From Gemmatimonadota bacterium (GTDB lineage Bacteria > Latescibacterota > UBA2968 > UBA8231), in the NCBI GenBank assembly GCA_018672475.1, contig JABHFS010000100.1:1-58572 (forward strand): DNA of 58,572 nucleotides. The letters run 5' to 3'. This document shows positions 50,396 to 58,572 of the stretch, in pieces. The position numbers were made by a program, and so were the translations under genes. Under the pieces are notes generated by a model that saw only the letters and a program-made list of their open reading frames with translations, ran no database searches and had not been told where the DNA came from. Numbering within the stretch: position 1 is the stretch's first letter; each line of letters opens with the position of its first letter.

Positions 50396-52678
50396 ATGGG
50401 CAAGTCACTGGTGGTCGTCGAATCACCGACCAAAGCCAAAACGATAAATAAAATATTGGGCAAAGATTACGTGGTAAAATCCTGCATGGGCCACGTGCGG
50501 GATCTGCCGCCCAAAGAGTTAGGCATCGACATTGAAAATGGCTTTAAGCCCCGCTATGTCACGATTCGCGGTAAGGGCAAGATTCTCGGCGAACTGCGCA
50601 AAGCCGCCCAAGGTGTCGACACCATTTACCTGGCCACTGACCCCGATCGCGAAGGCGAGGCGATTGCCTGGCACGTAGCGCATGCAATCGCCCGTAAAGA
50701 CTCCAACATTAAACGGATGCACTTCAACCAGATCACGCCGAAAGCCGTACGCGAATCGCTTGAGCAATCGGGTGAACTCAATTTGCAGAAGGTCAATGCG
50801 CAACAGGCTCGGCGAGTGCTTGATCGCTTGGTCGGCTACGAGATTAGCCCGCTGTTGTGGAAAGTCATTCACTCGGGGCTCTCTGCTGGCAGAGTGCAAT
50901 CGGTGGCGGTGCGGTTAATCTGCGAAAGAGATCGAGAGATCGAGGCTTTCGAGCCGCAGGAATATTGGTCGATCGAGACGCTTTTGGGGCGGTCTGGGGC
51001 CGATCCATTTCGCGCTCGTTTGCTGTTCAAAGACGGCGAAAAGCTAGAGATAACCAATCAAGAGCAGACCGATGCCATCGTCGCGGATCTCAGGACGCAA
51101 ACCATTGCAGTCAAAGAGGTTAAGAAGCGCGATCAACTGCGTCGTCCGGCGCCGCCTTTTACTACGAGCACTCTACAGCAGGAGTGCGCCCGTAGATTGC
51201 GTTTTTCGGTCAAGCGCACCATGGCCGTAGCCCAGCAGCTCTATGAGGGCATTGAGCTCGAAGGGGAAACGCGGGGGTTGATCACCTATATGCGTACTGA
51301 CTCGGTGCGAGTCGCGGAGGAAGCGATTACCGAGGTGCGCCAACAGGTTGGTGAGCTCTACGGGGCCGACTACGTGCCCGACGAGCCCAATCAGTACAAG
51401 ACTAAAAAAACCGCTCAAGACGCGCATGAGGCCATTCGCCCTACATCAGTGGCGCTGCATCCCGACAAGCTCAAAGAGTTGCTTTCGCAGGACCAGGCGA
51501 AGGTCTATGAGCTGATATGGAAGCGCTTTGTGGCTTCGCAGATGAAGCCGCAGGTGCTTAGTATCACCACGGTTAATATCGAAGCGGGCCCTTATCTGAT
51601 GCGCGCTACGGGCAATATCGTCAAGTTCCCGGGTTTTACTCTGCTCTATAGCGAGAGTAAGGACGAGGACGACGAGGAAAAACCGGGGGGCGTACCCGGC
51701 GACATCTCCCAGGGCGAGGCGCTCGAGCTGAAAGAGGTCGATCCCGAGCAACACTTCACCAAGCCGCCGCCGCGTTTTACCGAGGCGTCGTTGGTCAAGG
51801 AATTAGAGGCTCAGGGCATTGGCCGTCCTTCGACCTATGCGCAGATCATTACCACTATAATCGACCGCGAATATGTCGAGAAAGTCGATAATCGCTACTT
51901 CGAAGCCACCGAGCGCGGTCAGACCGTCAACAAGTTATTGGTTGATACCTTTCCAGACCTCTTCAATGTGGATTTCACGGCCAATATGGAGGATCAGCTC
52001 GATCGGGTCGAGGAGGGGGATGACGATTGGGTGGCGACGGTAGAGCAGTTCTATAATTCGTGGAAAGATAATCTGGCCGGTGCCAACGAGCGTCGCAAAG
52101 AGCTCAAACTCGCGCTGCAAGAGGAGTCGGACATACAGTGCGAAGAATGCGAGCGCATGATGGTCATCAAGTGGGGGCGCAACGGTCGTTTTCTCGCTTG
52201 CCCAGGGTATCCCGAGTGCAAAAATACCAAGCCTCTCGAAGAGCAGGGCACGGTCGAGACGGATGAGGTCTGCGACCAGTGCCAGTCGCCGATGGTGGTA
52301 AAAACCGGTCGCTACGGTCGTTTTCTCGCCTGCAGCGGCTATCCAGACTGCAAAAATGTCAAACCTTATTTCTTAGGGATAAAATGTCCGGAGGACGACT
52401 GCGGCGGCGCGTTAGTCGAGAAGCAGTCCCGCAAGGGCAAAGTCTTCTTTGGCTGTAACAACTATCCGAGTTGCAAGTTCGCCAGTTGGGATCGCCCCGT
52501 AGACCGCAAGTGCGATCATTGTAATGCCGCTTTGCTTTACGAGAAGAGCAGCCGCTCGGGTTCGGCGAATCTCTATTGCCGGATTTGCAACACTCAGCAC
52601 GAGAATGAACCGGAAAATAGCGAAAACGACGAGACGAACGACAAGGACGACAAGAACAAAAATGCCCAGGCGGCCTAA
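50396..52678 (+). CDS. topA: DNA topoisomerase I
   Basis: 760 residues. Type IA enzyme relaxing negative supercoils. TOPRIM domain: VVVESPTKAKTINKILG and LATDPDREGEAIAWH; active-site Tyr within GLITYMRTDSVR near residue 299. The tail carries four Cys4-like zinc ribbons: CEECERM with CPGYPEC, CDQCQSP with CSGYPDC, the third CPEDDCGG with CNNYPSC, and CDHCNAA with CRIC. Ends with a charged, Asn/Asp/Lys-rich stretch. ATG 50396. Confidence 0.97.
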   Translation: MGKSLVVVESPTKAKTINKILGKDYVVKSCMGHVRDLPPKELGIDIENGFKPRYVTIRGKGKILGELRKAAQGVDTIYLATDPDREGEAIAWHVAHAIARKDSNIKRMHFNQITPKAVRESLEQSGELNLQKVNAQQARRVLDRLVGYEISPLLWKVIHSGLSAGRVQSVAVRLICERDREIEAFEPQEYWSIETLLGRSGADPFRARLLFKDGEKLEITNQEQTDAIVADLRTQTIAVKEVKKRDQLRRPAPPFTTSTLQQECARRLRFSVKRTMAVAQQLYEGIELEGETRGLITYMRTDSVRVAEEAITEVRQQVGELYGADYVPDEPNQYKTKKTAQDAHEAIRPTSVALHPDKLKELLSQDQAKVYELIWKRFVASQMKPQVLSITTVNIEAGPYLMRATGNIVKFPGFTLLYSESKDEDDEEKPGGVPGDISQGEALELKEVDPEQHFTKPPPRFTEASLVKELEAQGIGRPSTYAQIITTIIDREYVEKVDNRYFEATERGQTVNKLLVDTFPDLFNVDFTANMEDQLDRVEEGDDDWVATVEQFYNSWKDNLAGANERRKELKLALQEESDIQCEECERMMVIKWGRNGRFLACPGYPECKNTKPLEEQGTVETDEVCDQCQSPMVVKTGRYGRFLACSGYPDCKNVKPYFLGIKCPEDDCGGALVEKQSRKGKVFFGCNNYPSCKFASWDRPVDRKCDHCNAALLYEKSSRSGSANLYCRICNTQHENEPENSENDETNDKDDKNKNAQAA

Positions 52679-52728
52679 GCGCTTCCTCGCGCCTCCCCGG
52701 CCAAAGCATATCGCGGAGCGCCTTTTCT

Positions 52729-53685
52729 ATGGCCTCATTACCAGAAAAATCCCTGCACGGCGGGTCGAGCCTCGAAGAGAGCATAGCCCTCTTCCTTGAT
52801 TATCTGCACAAAGAGCGAAACTACGCCGAGCACACGCTGAATTCCTATCGCTGTGATCTCCAGCAATTTGCCCGCTTTCTCTACCCGCGGGTAGAGGATC
52901 TGCATTTGCCGCTGAGGGCTGTTCAGCGCGAACAAGTCGCTGCCTTCGTCACCGACTTGGAGGAGAAGGGACTCAAAGCCAGCAGTGTCGCCCGTAAACT
53001 GGCGGCGCTGCGTTCGCTTTTTCGCTATCTCTGTCGCGAAAAAGGGCTTGCCGCAAATCCCGCTAGCGCGGTGGCATCTCCCCTTGTCGAGCGCTCGTTG
53101 CCACGCCACCTACCCGTAGATCAAGTTGCTGAAGCCGTCGAGGCTCCGTCTTCTGAGCGTTTTAGCGGCGTGCGGGACCGGGCGATCCTCGAAGTGTTTT
53201 ACGGTGGCGGCATCCGCCTTGGCGAGTTGGTGGCGCTCAACCTCTCGTCTCTGGATCTGGACGAGGGCGTGATCAAGGTGTTGGGAAGAGGGCGTAGAGA
53301 GCGGATCGCCCCTGTCGGTGCCAAGGCGCAAGAGGCGCTCAAGGTTTATTTGCAACGCCGTGCTGAGGTCTTGCTCGAAGTTGATATGGCGCAGGTCGAT
53401 GCCGGTGCGGTCTTTCTCAATGGGCGCGGAAAAAGATTGAGTCGGCGCACGGTGCAACGCGTCGTCAAGCGCTATCTGAGCGCGGTCTCAGAAGGCGAAT
53501 CGCTAAGCCCGCATCTGTTACGCCATTCTTTCGCTACTCACTTGCTCGATGCCGGCGCCGATTTGGTGGCTGTCAAAGAGTTGTTAGGTCATGCGACATT
53601 GACGACGACGCAGGTCTACGCCGATGTCAGTGTAGAGCGCCTACAGGCGATTTACGCCAAGGCCCATCCTCACGGCTCCGATTAG
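52729..53685 (+). CDS. xerC: Tyrosine recombinase XerC/D-like
   Basis: 318 residues. Resolves chromosome dimers at dif together with a partner. SAM-like N-terminal domain (SIALFLDYLHKERNYAEHTL), catalytic residues R163 (GGGIRLGE), K183 (VIKVLGRG), H262 and R265 (PHLLRHSFATHLL), H288 (LLGHATLTTT) and nucleophile Y297. XerC and XerD cannot be told apart by sequence alone here; XerC is a guess from the topA neighbourhood. ATG 52729. Confidence 0.9.
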   Translation: MASLPEKSLHGGSSLEESIALFLDYLHKERNYAEHTLNSYRCDLQQFARFLYPRVEDLHLPLRAVQREQVAAFVTDLEEKGLKASSVARKLAALRSLFRYLCREKGLAANPASAVASPLVERSLPRHLPVDQVAEAVEAPSSERFSGVRDRAILEVFYGGGIRLGELVALNLSSLDLDEGVIKVLGRGRRERIAPVGAKAQEALKVYLQRRAEVLLEVDMAQVDAGAVFLNGRGKRLSRRTVQRVVKRYLSAVSEGESLSPHLLRHSFATHLLDAGADLVAVKELLGHATLTTTQVYADVSVERLQAIYAKAHPHGSD

Positions 53686-53713
53686 TATCTTGCCTGTATT
53701 TCCCTCTTTGTAT

Positions 53714-55297
53714 ATGCGTTCGTATCGGGCTCTTTTTGTAATGCTGGCGCTCTGTGTTTTGTCGGGTTGTGCCAAAATCGGAACGCCTGTCGGCGGCCCC
53801 CTCGACAAGACGGCGCCACATATCGTATCGCATTATCCCCTGGCCGATGCGTTACAGGTGGAACCCGACGATGTGGTGGAGATTGTCTTTAGCGAAATGA
53901 TGGACCGGGAGCGGACTGAGGAAGCGCTCTTCGTATCGCCGACTGGACCGCAACGGCTCAAGTGGAATGGCACAAAACTCCGGGTCGAGATGCCCTTGGC
54001 GACGGATCGGACTTATGTGCTGACAGTGGGAACCGGCGCGCGCGATCTGCGTGGCAATTCGCTCGAGCAATCGTTCACATTGGCTTTTGCCACGGGGGCT
54101 AAGCTCGATCAGGGACTGGTGCACGGGCGGGTCTATGACGCACACCAGCCAGCGCCTAGGGCACATGTCTGGGCCTATGATCTAGGGGTTTTCGCTGGGC
54201 AGATCGGTTTTGATGAGCCGTCTTATAAGATTCAAAGCGATGCCGACGGGGCCTACGAGTTCACTCGTTTGGCGCAGGGGCGATATCGGGTATTGGCCTT
54301 TATCGATGGCAATCGCAACGCACTACCCGATGAGGAGGAGTGGCTGGCACTGCCGGCGGCGGATGTGGAAGTGGGAGAAGCTGTGGTGTTGGCGGGGGAT
54401 CTGGCGCTGGCGCGTTTGGTGGCGGAGACCCCCGAGCTTAAGCGGGTCCAGGCGGTGCACGAGAAGCGCCTGCTTTTCCTCTTTTCCGAGGCGGTGGATC
54501 CGGCGGTGATAGAGGTGGAGATCGAAGGGCTTGCGGTTGAGGCGGTCTACGCGGCGGTTGAGGCGGCGGAGAAGATTTATATCGAGACGCAGACGCAGGA
54601 ACCGGGGCGGACTTATGCCGTGCGGCGGTTGGTGGTAGAAGGCGTGCCGATTCCGTGGCATGAGCCGATTCGCGGCAATGCGCGGCCGGATACCAAGCCG
54701 CCTTCGGTTATTGTGCCGATCGGCGCGCAAAAGGCGTCGGGGGATACGTTGGACTTACTTTTTTCCGAGGCGATGCGACCGGTGGCGTTGCGCGATTTCT
54801 GGCAAATGAGCGATTCGACGCAGGCGCCCGCGGGGGTCTGGCAGTGGTCGGCGCCGAATCGCGCGCGCTTTGTCGCCGAGCAACCACTGGCACCGGGTGC
54901 GTATAGACTCATCGGGCAAGTCGGCTTATTGGCCGATTGGGCGGGCCATGGTCTGGCGGACAGTTCCTTGACGCTCTCGATTACCGTCGGGCCGGCGACG
55001 GCGGTTATTCGTGGGCAAGTACAGGCGGAATTGACGGGGCCGGTTCGCGTTGAGGCCGTAGGCGAAGGTGGGCGTACTTACGGGGCGTGGGCCGACAGTG
55101 CAGGGGATTTTGCGTTGGATGGCCTATTGGCTGGGCGCTATATACTTTGGGCTTTTGTCGATCGCGACGGCGATGGAGTCCTCGACAGTGGGTCGCTTGA
55201 TCCCTTTGTGCTTTCGGAGCCCTATGGCCGTTATGGCGAGTCAATGGACTTGGCGTCCGGGCAGCAGGTTGAAGAGGTGCTGATTCGATGTCGTTGA
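53714..55297 (+). CDS. Ig-like (SbsA/Big_5-type) domain lipoprotein
   Basis: 527 residues from ATG 53714 (MRSYRALFVMLALCVLSGC), a lipoprotein signal with lipobox LSGC. Then KIGTPVGGPLDKTAPHI, a motif shared with FCB-group Ig-like proteins, and an Ig-like module VVEIVFSEMMDRERTEEALF. Later, VHGRVYDAHQPAPRAHVWAY looks like a carboxypeptidase-regulatory-like fold, a second Ig-like part contains LDLLFSEAMRPVALRDFW, and GRYILWAFVDRDGDGVLDSG near the end is a calcium-loop-like strand. No enzyme motif. Faces the periplasm or cell surface. The pilin-like gene follows after 12 bases. Confidence 0.82.
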   Translation: MRSYRALFVMLALCVLSGCAKIGTPVGGPLDKTAPHIVSHYPLADALQVEPDDVVEIVFSEMMDRERTEEALFVSPTGPQRLKWNGTKLRVEMPLATDRTYVLTVGTGARDLRGNSLEQSFTLAFATGAKLDQGLVHGRVYDAHQPAPRAHVWAYDLGVFAGQIGFDEPSYKIQSDADGAYEFTRLAQGRYRVLAFIDGNRNALPDEEEWLALPAADVEVGEAVVLAGDLALARLVAETPELKRVQAVHEKRLLFLFSEAVDPAVIEVEIEGLAVEAVYAAVEAAEKIYIETQTQEPGRTYAVRRLVVEGVPIPWHEPIRGNARPDTKPPSVIVPIGAQKASGDTLDLLFSEAMRPVALRDFWQMSDSTQAPAGVWQWSAPNRARFVAEQPLAPGAYRLIGQVGLLADWAGHGLADSSLTLSITVGPATAVIRGQVQAELTGPVRVEAVGEGGRTYGAWADSAGDFALDGLLAGRYILWAFVDRDGDGVLDSGSLDPFVLSEPYGRYGESMDLASGQQVEEVLIRCR

Positions 55298-55309
55298 GGA
55301 GGATGGGCT

Positions 55310-55675
55310 ATGTGGCTTCGTTGGCATAAACAGATCGAACTGATGCTATTGATGATGGCGCTATTGATCTTGGGTACGGCGTATTTCTCGCGTCTGACGC
55401 CTGAAGAGCGGCGCCTGATCGAATTAGAGGCGGGCCTGGAACAGCTTTACCTGCTCGAGACGGCCCATTTCGCTGAACACAAGCGTTACTTTGACCCGAC
55501 GGATCCGGCAGAGGGCTTGGATTGGCGGTGGATGGATGATTACGAGTGGGAGGCGCGGGTGACTGCAGAGGGTTTTTGGCTGGTGGTGCGGGCAGATTTG
55601 GACGGTGACGGGCAAGTGGGGGCCTGGGCGATAGACGACGAGAGTCTGCAGGTGTGGAGTTTAACCGACGATTAG
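55310..55675 (+). CDS. Small membrane-anchored, pilin-like protein
   Basis: 121 residues with an N-terminal hydrophobic helix (IELMLLMMALLILGTAYF) and a soluble part with LRTPE-like spacing: LELEAGLEQLYLLETAHFAE (helix), YFDPTDPAEGLDWRWMDDYE, then strands ending in DGDGQVGAWAIDDESLQVW. This arrangement resembles type IV pilin-like/GspG-like proteins, but the cleavage motif with Glu5 is not clear, so the call is tentative. TTGAGGAGG lies seven bases upstream. Encoded right after the Ig-like lipoprotein. Confidence 0.65.
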   Translation: MWLRWHKQIELMLLMMALLILGTAYFSRLTPEERRLIELEAGLEQLYLLETAHFAEHKRYFDPTDPAEGLDWRWMDDYEWEARVTAEGFWLVVRADLDGDGQVGAWAIDDESLQVWSLTDD

Positions 55676-55715
55676 AAGTTGGTCAAAAATGCTACGGTGC
55701 TGGCGACCTTTGCGT

Positions 55716-56557
55716 TTAGGGCAGTAGCGGCGCGGCGGGGTAGGAGGCGATGATACTCAAGTCGCGCACGGCGTTTCGCACATCAGCTAGCGCAGCGGCC
55801 ACCGCTGCGTCCTCTGTATCACCCTGGCATTCCAGATAGAAGCGATAGGCCCAAGGTTCGTTGACCAATTTACGGGATTCGACCTTGTATAGGGCGATCT
55901 TTCGATTGGTGAAGGCGTCGATGACCTCACTCAGACCTGCCCCGGTACGATCGAGGGTGCAAACGAGTGAGGTTTTGTTTTGTCGGCCCTGGCTCGACCG
56001 GGGGCCGAGCACCGCGAAGCGGGTGTAATTGCGTTTGTGGCTTTGGATATCGGTGGCGAGCACCTGCATTTGATGTAGGTCGGCGGCCGCGCTTGAGGCG
56101 ATAGCGGCGCGATCTTTCTTATTTGATTTTTTGACCAGTTCGACGGCCCCGGCAGTATCGTATTCTGCGAGGATATTGTCGGGGTCGAGGTCCTCGAGGC
56201 CGAGCAGGAAGGCGCTACACTGGGCCAAAGCCTGAGGGTGGGAATAGACGTAGCGGATATCCTCCAGCTTGGCTTCGGGGTGCCCGATTAGGCAATGGCG
56301 GACGTGGTAAAAGATCTCCCCGGCAATAGATGGCGTGTAGACGGCGAGCAGTTCCCAAACGGCGTGGATACTGCCGGCGAGAGAGTTTTCCATCGGCGCC
56401 ATGCCGTATTGCGCCTCGCCCTTGTCGACGGCTTCAAAGAGTTCGTCGAAGGTCTGGCAGGGTAGGATGAAAATCCGCTCTTCCTCGAAATAGGACGCGG
56501 CGGCGAGGGCGCTATTGGAGCCCAATTCCCCCTGGACGGCGACGGTGATGAGCGCGT

Positions 56558-56561
<4 letters not shown>
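55716..56561 (-). CDS. pheA: Prephenate dehydratase, probable CTG start
   Basis: Converts prephenate to phenylpyruvate. The catalytic domain shows [11 protein letters not shown] (the usual N-terminal GxxGxxS strand), [31 protein letters not shown] and NYTRFAVLG; the C-terminal ACT domain ([35 protein letters not shown]) gives Phe feedback control. The conserved strand starts before the only ATG/GTG/TTG in frame (TTG 56525). Upstream in frame, the first plausible start is CTG 56561, four bases into the thyA stop (CTGA), with GGAG eight bases before it, giving 281 residues. No better start exists before an in-frame stop. Confidence 0.9.
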
Positions 56562-57352
<791 letters not shown>

Positions 57353-57422
57353 ACTTTAAAACCTCCCCTTTTGCTTGGCTTAATATAGCAAAACTTGGCA
57401 CGGGGGAAAGCCGCCGGGGAGG

Positions 57423-57451
57423 TTGACAGGATTTGAGACGCCCTGTATGTT
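57423..57451 (+). promoter_or_regulatory. Promoter of the tRNA pair
   Basis: TTGACA at 57423-57428, 17-base spacer, TATGTT at 57446-57451. Start near 57458, about 26 bases before the tRNA-Cys. Confidence 0.65.
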
Positions 57452-57483
57452 CTTGATCGGTTTGCAATAAGATAGTTTTTTGA

Positions 57484-57557
57484 GGCGACGTGGCCAAGTG
57501 GTAAGGCAGGGGCCTGCAAAGCCCTTATCCCCGGTTCGATTCCGGGCGTCGCCTCCA
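57484..57557 (+). tRNA. tRNA-Cys (GCA)
   Basis: 74 bases including the encoded CCA. Acceptor GGCGACG pairs with CGTCGCC, U73 discriminator as expected for tRNA-Cys, anticodon loop CTGCAAA with GCA at 57516-57518, T-loop GGTTCGATTCC. 26 bases separate it from tRNA-Leu. Confidence 0.95.
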
Positions 57558-57583
57558 TTTTTTGTATTGGTTTTTAGGTTTAT

Positions 57584-57672
57584 GCCGGGGTGGCGGAATT
57601 GGTAGACGCGGTGGACTTAAAATCCATTGACCGTTAACGGTCGTGCCGGTTCAAGTCCGGCTCTCGGCACCA
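57584..57672 (+). tRNA. tRNA-Leu (TAA)
   Basis: 89 bases including encoded CCA. Class II tRNA with long variable arm (CCGTTAACGGT), anticodon TAA at 57618-57620, acceptor GCCGGGG with TCTCGGC (two G-U pairs), T-loop GGTTCAAGTCC. A terminator hairpin starts 10 bases after the gene and a recombinase relic follows. Confidence 0.95.
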
Positions 57673-57681
57673 ACTGAATGG

Positions 57682-57720
57682 AAAAATCCGGCAGGCTTAA
57701 AAGCTCTGCCGGATTTTTCT
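57682..57720 (+). terminator. Terminator of the tRNA pair
   Basis: Perfect 13-bp stem (57682-57694 with 57706-57718) with an added GCT/AGC and followed by T-rich bases. As its base is A/T it could also serve the minus strand, ending the recombinase relic. Confidence 0.8.
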
Positions 57721-57721
57721 T

Positions 57722-58300
57722 TTATAGCGCTTCCCCTGCAGGCTGTATCAATATCTCCTCGATGTTGCCCTCCAAGACCGTCTTGCGATCTCGGGGCTTC
57801 CCGCTTTCCAGTATCTCAGACAAATTCCCTAAAGCAGCGGCGATCTTCTCTGTGAAGGTAGTTTAAGGGGCTGCTGGGGTTGGCTCTGTTGGAGTTTCTT
57901 ACCGGGTATGCCCAGAGGGGTACTTGCGTTGATCGCACTGCCCGAGCTCGTCGCTGAGCGCCTCAGAAAACGCCTGTGATTTTGATCGTCTGAACTAAAT
58001 TAGCCACAGTTCTCGGTCAACTTTTCGCAGGTCCCGCTCGATGCATCTGAGGGCTTTGTCTAGGTCATTCTGTTGTTGTTGCCTTTCCAACTCCCTTTGG
58101 GCGTTTTCGACGAAACTTCTGCACATTCTGCTTGGTAATGGTCGCGGAGTAAGTTGGTGACGGCATTCTCAAGGCGCTCACGCTTAATTGTGTTGTTATT
58201 CTCGCAAGTGGCATTATCGCGTCGCTCATGGTAACTGCACCGATAGTAGAAGTAATGCCTATCTGGATTTGGTCCCCTCTGCACAGATTCATATCAATGC
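57722..58300 (-). pseudogene. Decayed site-specific serine recombinase
   Basis: Two reading frames together give most of a recombinase C-terminal half. One frame has HYFYYRCSYHERRDNATC (58280-58220 region), then NTIKRERLENAVTNLLRDHY: the zinc-beta-ribbon domain of large serine recombinases. A frameshift near 58130 moves to a second frame, VENAQRELERQQQQNDLDKA, IERDLRKVDRELWLI, then three stops (TAG and two TAA) before AALGNLSEILESGKPRDRK and the TAA at 57722. Cys spacing and the coiled coil match the family; the catalytic domain is missing. It lies next to tRNA-Leu, a common integration site. Confidence 0.7.
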
Positions 58301-58457
58301 CGTCAGCCTCAGCATGTTTTCGCTCAGCGCATCAGCTACCTCGCGGCCACTGCTGGCAAAATAAAAGTAGAAATAAAACTACAACCATACAACATAAGAA
58401 AATAAATTTCATTTTTTAAAAAATCGTGGTTTCAACTCTGAAGTGCACGTTTAGTGT

Positions 58458-58571
58458 TTATGGTTTATCGTGTTGAAAGATATCGTTTGGTGATCGAAAT
58501 TTCAATGCTTTTCTGGGTCGGTCATTGAGTCGATTTTCAGCTCGCCGAATTTTAGCTTGAGTGATGGTCTT
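58458..58571 (-). mobile_element. IS30-family transposase, C-terminal end (cut by window)
   Basis: In one minus-strand frame the last codons read KTITQAKIRRAENRLNDRPR then KALKFRSPNDIFQHDKP and TAA at 58458. The segment LNxRPRKxLxFxxPxxIF is a hallmark of IS30-type (integrase core) transposases. The 5' part is outside the window, so I cannot say whether it is intact. The frame continues with TLNVHFRVETTIF after TAA, so this stop could be a mutation. Confidence 0.7.
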
Positions 58572-58572
58572 A

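Overview
This 58.6 kb window (base 1 of a truncated gene to base 58572 of another) looks like a chromosomal piece of a Gram-negative, moderately GC-rich bacterium. Evidence for an outer membrane comes from two beta-barrel-type proteins, an ExbB/ExbD/TonB system and several lipoproteins. The 1635-residue secreted protein ends in an FlgD/T9SS-like sorting domain, the class II (B12-dependent) ribonucleotide reductase is the only RNR seen, and a lipoprotein carries the TPxGGPxD motif; together these point to the FCB side of the tree (Latescibacterota, KSB1 or similar). That placement is inference: no rRNA gene is present to test it.

Layout. 1-8001: mostly minus-strand accessory metabolism: a DHDPS-family aldolase (left-truncated, +), a nucleoside transporter, a P-loop kinase, a uronate-dehydrogenase-like SDR, a second SDR, an MFS exporter, an aldo/keto reductase and a decayed MBL-fold hydrolase. 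8383-15893: a WecA/MraY-like transferase divergent from a DegT aminotransferase and PhyH dioxygenase, then galE-galT-galK and a CBM9-like protein. 16021-21148: a plus-strand envelope operon: sigma70-type promoter, a 1136-residue protease/beta-propeller/barrel protein, two tiny genes, two lipoproteins and a terminator. 21167-32050: minus-strand housekeeping: relic pgsA, recN, xseB, xseA, ymdB-like, rny, zapA, a ZapB-like coiled coil, pheT, pheS, rplT, rpmI with its own promoter. 32064-36971: the giant secreted protein. 37080-41522: a small unknown gene, surE, an Omp85-type protein, accD, and an ECF sigma/anti-sigma pair. 41975-48500: TPR protein, exbB, two exbD, tonB, nrdR, then nrdJ behind an apparent NrdR box. 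48714-57352: PhnP-like hydrolase and map (minus), topA, xerC-like recombinase, Ig lipoprotein and pilin-like gene (plus), pheA and thyA (minus). 57423-58572: tRNA-Cys, tRNA-Leu, terminator, then a wrecked serine recombinase and the end of an IS30-family transposase.

How it works together. Most of the window is core replication, repair, translation and cell division. The less ordinary parts are the envelope operon at 16-21 kb, the TonB energising module with a sigma/anti-sigma pair transcribed away from it, and the sugar-acid/galactose genes at the left. Adjacent genes repeatedly overlap as NTGA (start codon sharing bases with the previous stop): ATGA, GTGA and TTGA all occur, and pheA appears to use CTGA, which implies a CTG start. 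At least four relics (MBL hydrolase, pgsA, serine recombinase and a membrane-protein tail before galE) show ongoing gene decay.
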